Assembly: GCF_045679555.1 (NCBI RefSeq) | Contig: NC_092096.1 | Span: 28,280,364 to 28,344,363 of the forward strand | DNA length: 64,000 nt | From: Salvelinus alpinus | Taxonomy: Eukaryota; Chordata; Actinopteri; Salmoniformes; Salmonidae | Reading direction: 5' to 3' | Shown here: positions 52,850-62,600 of the stretch, in pieces | Layout: each line of letters starts with the position of its first letter | Numbering within the stretch: the stretch's first letter is position 1 | Position numbers and translations under genes: made by a program | The notes under the pieces: model-generated | Databases searched by the model: none | Told to the model about the DNA's origin: nothing | The model's input: the letters and a program-made list of their open reading frames with translations, nothing else

Positions 52850-54600
52850 GTGTCTGGTTAGACTGGAAACTCTCCTTCCAGACTCACATTAAAAACCTCT
52901 TAGCGCTAGGGGTCAGAATATATATATTTTTTTTAAATAACGTACCCAACGTAAATGGAAATTTTCTCTGGCCCAGATCGTAGAATATGCATATAATTTA
53001 CAGATTAGGATAGAAAACACTCCAAAGTTTCCAAAACTGTCAAAATATTGTCTGTGAGAAAAATAATATTTATTATGCAAGCGAAATCCTGAGAAAAAGT
53101 AACCCGGAAGTGATATTTAAAAATATATATATTTGTTTCCTTTCCCCTCTAACCTCCATTTAAAGGGGTATCAACCAGATTCTTTTTCCTATGGCTTCCT
53201 CAGGCTGTGACCAGGCTTTAGACATAGTTTCAGGCTTTTATTTTGAAAAATTAGCGAGATGTTTCAAAAGAGGTCAGGTGTCCTCTGAATATTTCCTGCA
53301 CGCGCGGGAGGAGCTCACCATTTTCCTTTTCTCTCTTAATGAATAGGTTATGCTCCGGTTGAAATATTATCGATTATGTTTGTTAAAGACAACCTGAGGT
53401 TTGATTATAAAAAAACATTTGGAATGTTTCTACGACCATTTCGGATACTTTTGGGGATTTGTCGAAACGGAACACGGCTTTTGTTTTCTCAAAATATTGC
53501 GCAAACCAAATGGCGGTGTTTTGTGATAAAAGTAATATTTATCAATCAAAAATAACATTTGTTGTGTAACTGGGAGTCTCGTGAGTGGAAACACCCGAAG
53601 ATGATCAAAGGTAAGCGATTAATTTGATTGCTTTTCTTACTTTCGTGACCAAGCTAACAAAGCTAGTATAAGGCTAAGCTGTTATAGCATTGAAAGCTGC
53701 ACTCACAAAAGCTTGGATTTCTTTCGCTGTAAAATATATTTTCAAAATCTGACACGATAGGTGGATTAACAACAAATTAAGCTGTGTTTTGGTATATTTC
53801 ACTTTTGATTGCATGATTATAAATATTTTTAGTAATATGTTTTAATCTGATACGTTTGGAAATTTTCATCTTCCTTTCAGGACCGGAACGAGGCTGTAGT
53901 TTTTTCATCATAACGCGCAACCCAAATGGCGTTTTTTTGTGATAAAAGTAATATTTATCGAACAAAAAGAAGATTTGTTGTTTAACTGGGAGTCTCGTGA
54001 GTGGAAACGTCTGAAGATTATCTAAGGTAAGCGATTAATTTTATTGCTTTTCACACTTTCGTGACCATGCTAATTTGGGGCTAGCTGATGTAGCATTGAA
54101 AGCTACACTCACAAAAGCTTGGATTTCTTTCGCTGTAAAATATATTTTCAAAATCTGACACGATAGGTGGATTAACAACAAGCTAAGCTGTGTTTTGGTA
54201 TATTTCACTTGTGATTGCATGATTATAAATATTTTTAGGAATATTTTTGAATTTGGCACCCTGCAATTCAGCGGTTGTTAAGGAAAGTGAACCCGTATTC
54301 GGTATCCGTAGCGCAGAAAAGTTAAGCATCTTCAATCCAAAATTAAATCTAGATTCGGCTCCCTATATCGCAACAAAGCATCCTTCACTCATGCAGCCAA
54401 ACATACCCTCGTAAAACTGACCATCCTACCGATCCTCCTGTTCTACTGTATTATTGACTATGTTGTGTTTATTCCATGTGTAACTCTGTGTTGTTGTATG
54501 TGTCGAATTGCTATGCTTTATCTTGGCCAGGTCGCAGTTGCAAATGGGAACTTGTTCTCAACTAGCCTACCTGGTTAAATAAAGGTGAAATAAAAAAATA
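52850..54600 (+). mobile_element. RSg-1-like LINE fragment inside the L2-like LINE
   Basis: The left piece (52850-52892: GGAAACTCTCCTTCCAGACT) and right piece (54322-54600: ATCTTCAATCCAAAATTAAA, later GCCAGGTCGCAGTTGCAAAT and GGTTAAATAAAGGTGAAAT) match the LINE at 49523-51178. Most of the coding part between CCTACCGATCCTC and the 3' UTR is deleted. Confidence 0.85.
52893..54321 (+). mobile_element. Non-autonomous piggyBac-type element (copy 3)
   Basis: Flanked by TTAA at 52889-52892 and 54322-54325; without it the LINE sequence is continuous with one TTAA. Begins AAACCTCTTAGCGCTAGGGG and ends CCGTAGCGCAGAAAAG, imperfect inverted ends. Contains a tandemly repeated module (about 53500-53860 and 53890-54260), each with GGGAGTCTCGTGAGTGGAAA and then AAGGTAAGCGATTAA. 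No transposase. Confidence 0.75.
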
Positions 54601-56413
54601 TATACAAATAAACATACCCCTACCAGAAGCAATGGATTACAGGCAGCCTCCGCACTGAGCTAAAGGCTAGAGCTGCCGCTTTCAAGGAGCGGGACTCTAA
54701 CCTGGAAGCTTATAAGAAATCCCGCTATGCCATCTGACAAACCATCAAACAGGAAAAGCGTCAATACAGGACTAAGATCGAATCGTACTACACTGGCTCT
54801 GACGCTAGTCGGATGTGGCAGGACTTGCAAACCATTACAGACTACAAACGGAAATACAGCCGAGAGCTGCACAGTGACACGAGGCTACCAGATGAGCTAA
54901 ATAACTTCTATGCTCGCTTCGAGGCAAATAACATTGAAACATGCATTTAGAGCAGAAACTGTCATGGAAGGCTGTGTGATCATGCTCTCTGCAGACGATG
55001 TGAGTAAGACCTTTAAACAGGTCAACATTTTAAAGGCCGCAGGGCCAGACGGATTACCAGGACGTGTACTGCGAGCATGCGCTGACCAACTGGCAAGTGT
55101 CTTCGCTGACACTTTCAACCTCTCCCTGTCTGAGTCTGTAATACCAACATGTTTCAAGCTGACCACCATAGTGCCTGTGCCCAAGAACACTAAGGTAACC
55201 TGCCTAAATGACTACCAACTCGTAGCACTCACGTCTGTAGCCATGAATTGCTTTGAATGGCTGGTCATGGCTCACATCTACACCATCGTCCCAGCAACCC
55301 TAGACCCACTCCAATTTGCATACCGCCCCAACAGATCCACAGATGATACAATCTCTTTTGCACTCCACACTGCCCTTTCCCACCTGGACAAAAGGAACAC
55401 CTATGTGAGAATTCTATTAATTGACTACAGCTCAGCTTTCAACACCATAGTGCCCTCAAAGCTCATCAATAAGCTAAGGACCATGGGAATAAACACCTCC
55501 CTTTGCAACTGGATCCTGGACAACCTGACGGGCAGCCCCCAGGTGGTAAGGGTAGGTAACAACACATCTTCCACGTTGATTCTCAACACGGGGAACCCTC
55601 AGGGGTGCGTGCTCAGTCACCTCCTGTACTCCCTGTTCACCCATGACTGCATGGCCAAGCATGACTCCAACACCATAAATTAAGTTTTCCGACGACACAA
55701 CAGTGGTAGGCCTGATCACCGACAATGACGAGACAGCCAATAGGGAGAAGGTCTGTATCGGTTCCCCCTTGTGACTCTGTATCGGTTCCCCCCTGTATAT
55801 AGTCTCACTATTGTTATTTTACTGCTGCTCTTTAATTACTTTTATCTCTTATTCTTATCTGTACTTTTTAAAGCTGTGTTGTTGGTTAGGGCTCTCGTAA
55901 GTAAGCATTTCTCTGTAAGGTCTACATCTGTTGTATTCGGCGCATGTGACTAGTAACATTTGATTTGATTTGATTTGCTGATTGAAGATGATGTGGTTTC
56001 AAGTGAGAACATAAATAACTAAGCAGTGACATTTAGGTCTGATAGTTTTCAAAGAAACTGTGAATCAGGCTTTATTAATATATGTCAATACCATTCAACA
56101 ACATTTAAGACTGTAGTTTAATTATTAAAAAAGACAACAGAAATATGTGTTCCAAAGGGAAATCTTTATTTTCATCTATTCATCAAAGCATCAAAGCAAT
56201 CATTCCTACAGTATCTAATAGTAATAAAACAGAACTCAGAACAGAACTCATCAAATCTAACACTGACACAACCTCAGTCTACAGAGAGGATTGACACATG
56301 AACTCAAGCAAAGCCCTGTTAGTCTACATGTCAGTGATCAATAAGACAGAGAACATCTGATCTCAGAACAGAGTCAAAGCAGAGGAACCACAGGGGTGTG
56401 TGACTGAGGGATC

Positions 56414-56730
56414 CTACCCAGAACAGTCAGCCCTCCTCAGGGTCTTGGTGACTGGAGTCTGGGATTTCTGCTGGGCTTCACAGGTCACCTCTCCTGCCTT
56501 GGTCCACTCCTGGCCAGTGAGAGTCAGGGTGCTGCTCCAGCTGTACAGGCCATCCTTCTCCAGGACCCCGGGACTGTCCTCCTGCTTCTTGCTGGTACCG
56601 TCCACTTTCCAGCTCAAGGTCCAGTCTGAGGGGAAACCCTTGTTGGCCAGACACGTCAGTGTGGCTGTGGTTGTACTGGACAGCTCCTCACTAGAGGGGG
56701 GCAGGACGGTGAGTGTGGGGGAACTGTTAC
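56414..56730 (-). CDS. Immunoglobulin light-chain constant exon C4
   Basis: 317-nt C1-set exon with the same acceptor, Cys pair and ADCSG-stop. Encodes [15 protein letters not shown], so one Ala/Asn position is Asp. AATAAA at 56170-56165. Looks functional. Confidence 0.94.
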
Positions 56731-57634
56731 CTGGAACAAACAGAACACATCAACTAAGTAACTACATCAAGTACAGCTACAGTAAGAGATTATCTTCAGC
56801 AAAGGACACAACAAAAATAAAGTGAATTAGAAATGCCATCTAAATATGAATGTAGATGTTAGATTGTTTAAAAGATGTGGAGAAAAACCTAAAGTAATAT
56901 GATACAAAACAGATTTATGAACCAAACATGTATAGTGTTTAAATAACTAGAGTTACTAGTCATACGGTGTCAGTTATACATGTTATACAGATATTGTTCA
57001 GGAATGGATCTGATCAGAACAGCCTGCTCATATTCATAGTATTTTCATCACATATCATCCATGTTGGATTATGAAGTCAGTGACAACCATAACTGAGACC
57101 CTTTGTCTTCACACTAACAATGAAGTCTACCATGAACACAATGCAACAATGATGAATACTATATACAATACTATTAGTTATTATACCAGAATTAGGAGGG
57201 ATAGTCTGCAATTATACAAATCAGACATACAAATAAACCTACAATTTATCGTTTTGATTGAATAAATATTTATTTGAAGGAAGGCTCAGTCAAAAACTAC
57301 ATTTAACCCAAAATATTTGAATTAAAGATAATAAAAATATAAATATAAAATCGAACACAAACAGTAATACACAATGCAACAACTATATTCCATATTATTA
57401 AATAGTTATCATACTAGAACTGTCCTCTGCAATCCATCAAACCACACATTTAACTAAACACCTACATTTGAACATTTTAATTAAATAGTATTTTATTTGA
57501 AAGAAGGCTTAGTCAAAAGTAATAGAAAATAGATGTATTTTTAGGTAGTAAAATATGTAAAAAAGCAACATTTTCATAGAGATGGAGTTTCACAAAAATA
57601 ATCTGAAAGAAATATCAAAGAGCTTGTTACTTAC

Positions 57635-57672
57635 TTCCAACATCAAGTCTGGTACCGCTACTAAAAGTCCAC
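57635..57672 (-). CDS. Light-chain J segment J4, only J of cluster 4
   Basis: 38-nt J encoding WTFSSGTRLDVG: the first Gly of FGxG is Ser. GTAAGT donor. Its C-side flank matches that of J3a and its RSS-side flank matches that of J3b, so it looks like a fusion of two J segments. Confidence 0.9.
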
Positions 57673-57711
57673 CACAGTGAAATTATCCCTATTACCGCTG
57701 GTACAAAAACC
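57673..57711 (-). other. 23-spacer recombination signal of J4
   Basis: CACAGTG (57673-57679), 23 bp, ACAAAAACC (57703-57711). Confidence 0.92.
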
Positions 57712-57800
57712 TCTCTGTTTTGTGTTGCTGCAGCTGTTACAGTGAAGATCACTCATACAGAATCATAATCAACACTAATATACTTTAACATCTTCCAGGT

Positions 57801-58293
57801 TGTAACGGTTTTCCTCCTCCTCTTCATCCGAAGAGGAGGAGTAGTGATTGAACCAAGGCGCAGCGTAGTGAAATGACATGATGCTTTATTAAATAAACAA
57901 AAGAGACAAAGACGAAAACGAACTATACTTGATTAAACTAACAAAACAAACGGAGTAGACAAACCTGGACATGCGAACTTACATAAAACGCAGAACTCAC
58001 GAACAGGAAAATGACTACACAAAAGACCGAACTTACAAACAAACCGAACAGTCCCGTATGGTGCGACAAACACTGACACAGGAGACAACCACCCACAACG
58101 AACACTGTGAAACAACCTACCTAAATATGACTCTCAATTAGAGGAACGCCAAACACCTGCCTCTAATTGAGAGCCATACCAGGCAACCCTTAAACCAACA
58201 AAGAAACAGACAACATAGAATGCCCACCCAAACTCACGTCCTGACCAACTAACACATACAACAAACTAACAGAAATAGGTCAGGAACGTGACA
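57801..58293 (-). mobile_element. Solo LTR, 493 bp, 5-bp duplication CAGGT
   Basis: Ends TGTAACGG and CGTGACA on the plus strand; flanked by CAGGT at 57796-57800 and 58294-58298. The flanks join to the TTCCAGGTAGAAC seen in other clusters. Related to the LTR at 34542-34938. Lies between J4 and V5. Confidence 0.82.
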
Positions 58294-58776
58294 CAGGTAG
58301 AACAAACACTTCATAATAACATTTCTAGATAATACAAATATGAATTGTGTCTTAAATCCAGATATTAGTATTTTTCCTTCCTCTGTGTATCAGGTTCTCC
58401 TAGTCTGGAGGTACAGTCCAGCATCAGATCAGTGTTGCTAGTATTCCTCCATATTGTCCATATGAAAGACAACAGCAGCAGCAGTAGTGATAGTGATCAT
58501 GTTGTATATTCCTTTATTAAACATGTTGATCTCACATTTAACAGTGGTGGTAAAGTCACAGAGGACAGACAACACTACCAGAGGAATCCTACCAGCTTTA
58601 GTTTAGAGAAGTGTTCACTAACTGATTAGAGGAACTTACATGAGAGACCAAGCATGAGTGAACAGACAGTTCATTATATCTGATCATCATCAGAATAACA
58701 ATATAATGGTGGTGTGACATAAAAGTTACCATACATTAGTTATCAGATAAAACAGTTGCTGTTTGTTGTTGTAAAA
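58294..58776. other. J-V spacer of cluster 4
   Basis: Matches the J-V spacers of clusters 1 and 3 (for example CTCCATATTGTCCATATGAA). No gene. Confidence 0.6.
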
Positions 58777-59010
58777 GGGGCAGCAGGTAGCTAGCGGTTA
58801 GAGCGTTGGGCCAGTAACTGAAAGGTTGCTAGTTTGAATATCCGGGCCGACAAGGTGAAAAATATGCTGATGTGACCTTGAGCAAAGCACTTAACCCTAA
58901 TTGCTCCAGGGTCGCCGTTGGCAATGGCAGACCCTGGCCTTGACCCCACTCTCCGAGGTTCTCTCAGGGGGAGTTGGGATAGGCAACAAAAAAAAAACAT
59001 TTCCAATTCA
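58777..59010 (+). repeat. HpaI-headed SINE
   Basis: Starts GGGGCAGCAGGTAGCTAGCG, with GGTTAGAGCGTTGGGCCAGT and B-box-like GTTTGAATATCC. The body differs from HpaI (ACCCTAATTGCTCCAGGGTC) and it ends after an A run. Confidence 0.82.
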
Positions 59011-59134
59011 CACGTGGGCATAAAACTGTGTGAAATAAGACAAATTTAAGTACCCACCTAATTATTATAAAATAAATCTCAAAATGTAATCTGATGGGAG
59101 CCTACTTGGAACCTGAAATAGATTTGTAACATTA

Positions 59135-59177
59135 ATTTGCATAATTTATCTGCTCCACTGCTCTAAGAGCATTTATA
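59135..59177 (+). promoter_or_regulatory. V5 promoter: octamer and TATA
   Basis: ATTTGCAT at 59135-59142, TTTATA at 59172-59177, leader ATG at 59243. Confidence 0.9.
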
Positions 59178-59242
59178 TCCCTGTGAGTTTAACACTTCAT
59201 GACTGAGAGCTGTCCTTCATGACAACAGAACCCACAACAACC

Positions 59243-59674
59243 ATGACTTTAATCACCATCTTCATCTGGACACTTGCTTTCTGCATTGAAGGTTAACTTT
59301 TTCAGAATTTATTGTTGAAAATGAATTAAATCTACAGTGTTTACATGTACAGTATATCAATGTTAATATTTGTATTCAGAACTATTCATTACTATATGTA
59401 ACATTTCATTCCTATAAATGTTTTTACAATATTTTTCAGAATCCAGAGGACAGTACGTTGTGACACAGACTCCGGCAGTGAAAGCTGTTGTCCCAGAACA
59501 GACAGTCTCTCTGAACTGTAAAACCAGCAGTAATGTTTACAACAATTACATTTTAGCCTGGTACCAACAGAAACCTGGTGGAGCTCCTAAACTCCTTATT
59601 TACCGTGCTAAAACACTTCAGTCTGGGACTCCATCTAGATTCAGTGGTAGTGGATCTGGGACTGACTTCACTCT
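59243..59674 (+). pseudogene. Light-chain V segment V5, broken off in FR3 by a tandem array
   Basis: Leader exon 59243-59291 ([16 protein letters not shown]), donor GGTTAAC. V exon from the TTTTTCAG acceptor at 59440: [14 protein letters not shown], first Cys in [10 protein letters not shown], Trp in [30 protein letters not shown]. At about 59675 the V sequence stops and the tandem array begins. The second Cys, CDR3 and recombination signal are not in the window. The reading frame runs on through the array to 60278. Either a dead V or one whose 3' half lies beyond the array. Confidence 0.88.
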
Positions 59675-62600
59675 ACTACAGTTACTACTACTACTACTCT
59701 ATGACATTAGGAGAGGAGAGGGTCAGTTACTACTACTACTACTATATAACATTAGGAGAGGAGAGGGTCAGTTACTATTACTACTCTATAACATTAGGAG
59801 AGGAGAGGGTCAGTTACTATTACTACTCTATAACATTAGGAGAGGAGAGGATCAGTTATTACTACTACTACTATATAACATTAGGAGAGGAGAGGGTCAG
59901 TTACTATTAGTACTCTATAACATTAAGAGAGGAGAGGGTCAGTTAATACTACTACTACTACTCTATAACATTAGGAGAGGAGAGGGTCAGTTACTACTAC
60001 TACGATTACTCTATAACATTAGGAGAGGAGAGGGTCAGTTACTATTACTACTCTATAACATTAGGAGAGGAGAGGATCAGTTACTACTACTACTACTATA
60101 TAACATTAGGAGAGGAGAGGGTCAGTTACTATTAGTACTCTATAACATTAAGAGAGGAGAGGGTCAGTTAATACTACTACTACTACTCTATAACATTAGG
60201 AGAGGAGAGGGTCAGTTACTACTACTACTATATAACATTAGGAGAGGATCAGTTACTACTACTACTACTACTCTATAACATTAGGAGAGGAGCGGGTCAG
60301 TTACTACTACTACTACTCAATAACATTAGGAGAGGAGAGGGTCAGTTACTACTACTACTCTATAACATTAGGAGAGGAGAGGATCAGTTACTACTACTAC
60401 TCTATAACATTAGGTGAGGAGAGGGTCAGTTACTACTACTACTACTCTATAACATTAGGAGAGGAGAGGGTCGGTTAGTACTACTACTCTATAACATTAG
60501 GAGAGGAGAGGGTCAGTTACTGCTACTACTCTATAACATTAGGAGAGGAGAGGGTCAGTTACTACTACTTCTACTCTATAACATTAGGAGAGGAGAGGGT
60601 CAGTTGCTACTACTACTACTACTCTATAACATTAGGAGAGGAGAGGGTCAGTTACTACTACTACTCTATAACATTAGGAGAGGAGATGGTCAGTTACTAC
60701 TACTGCTACTCTATAACATTAGGAGAGGAGAGGGTCAGTTACTACTACTACTACTACTCTATAACATTAGGAGAGGAGTGTGTCAGTTACTACTACTACT
60801 ACTCTATAACATTAGGAGAGGAGAGGGTCAGTTACTACTACTACTACTACTCTATAACATTAGGAGGGGAGTGTGTCAGTTACTCTACTACTACTCTATA
60901 ACATTAGGAGAGGAGAGGGTCAGTTACTACTACTACTACTACTATATAACATTACGAGAGGAGATGGTCAGTTACTACTACTACTACTATATAACATTAG
61001 GAGAGGAGAGGGTCAGTTACTACTACTACTACTCTATAACATTAGGAGAGGAGAGGGTCAGTTACTACTACTACTACTACTCTATAACATTAGGAGAGGA
61101 GTGTGTCAGTTACTACTACTACTACTCTATAACATTAGGAGAGGAGAGGGTCAGTTACTACTACTACTACTACTCTATAACATTAGGAGAGGAGAGGGTC
61201 AGTTACTATTACTACTCTATAACATTAGGAGAGGAGAGGATCAGTTACTACTACTACTACTACTATATAACATTAGGAGAGGAGAGGGTCAGTTACTATT
61301 AGTACTCTATAACATTAGGAGAGGAGAGGGTCAGTTAATACTACTACTACTACTCTATAACATTAGGAGAGGAGAGGGTCAGTTACTACTACTACTATAT
61401 AACATTAGGAGAGGATCAGTTACTACTACTACTACTACTCTATAACATTAGGAGAGGAGAGGGTCAGTTACTACTACTACTACTCTATAACATTAGGAGA
61501 GGAGAGGGTCAGTTACTACTACTACTCTATAACATTAGGAGAGGAGAGGGTCAGTTACTACTACTACTCTATAACATTAGGAGAGGAGAGGGTCAGTTAC
61601 TACTACTACTACTCTATAACATTAGGAGAGGAGAGGGTCAGTTACTACTACTACTCTATAACATTAGGAGAGGAGATGGTCAGTTACTACTACTACTACT
61701 CTATAACATTAGGAGAGGAGAGGGTCAGTTACTACTACTACTCTATAACATTAGGAGAGGAGAGGGTCAGTTACTACTACTACTACTCTATAACATTAGG
61801 AGAGGAGAGGGTCAGTTACTACTACTACTACTCTATAACATTAGGAGAGGAGAGGGTCAGTTACTACTACTACTCTATAACATTAGGAGAGGAGATGGTC
61901 AGTTACTGCTACTGCTACTCTATAACATTAGGAGAGGAGAGGGTCAGTTACTACTACTACTACTACTCTATAACATTAGGAGAGGAGTGTGTCAGTTACT
62001 ACTACTACTACTCTATAACATTAGGAGAGGAGAGGGTCAGTTACTACTACTACTACTACTATATAACATTACGAGAGGAGATGGTCAGTTACTACTACTA
62101 CTACTATATAACATTAGGAGAGGAGAGGGTCAGTTACTACTACTACTACTCTATAACATTAGGAGAGGAGAGGGTCAGTTACTACTACTACTATATAACA
62201 TTAGGGGAGGATCAGTTACTACTACTACTACTACTCTATAACATTAGGAGAGGAGAGGGTCAGTTACTACTACTACTACTCAATAACATTAGGAGAGGAG
62301 AGGGTCAGTTACTACTACTACTCTATAACATTAGGAGAGGAGAGGATCAGTTACTACTACTACTCTATAACATTAGGTGAGGAGAGGGTCAGTTACTACT
62401 ACTACTACTCTATAACATTAGGAGAGGAGAGGGTCGGTTAGTACTATTACTCTATAACTTTAGGAGAGGAGAGGGTCAGTTACTGCTACTACTCTATAAC
62501 ATTAGGAGAGGAGAGGGTCAGTTACTACTACTTCTACTCTATAACATTAGGAGAGGAGAGGGTCAGTTGCTACTACTACTACTACTCTATAACATTAGGA

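Larger units (their letters stand above)
52640..55978 (+). mobile_element. L2-like LINE carrying a nested LINE and DNA transposon
   Basis: The left part (52640-52850) and right part (54605-55978) are one L2-type LINE: linker sequence, RT start ([20 protein letters not shown]), FRPN-like [45 protein letters not shown], then a jump to the 3' UTR and a tail ATTTGATTTGATTTG. Internally deleted after the RT core; dead. The insertion separates conserved block 4 from C4. Confidence 0.82.
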
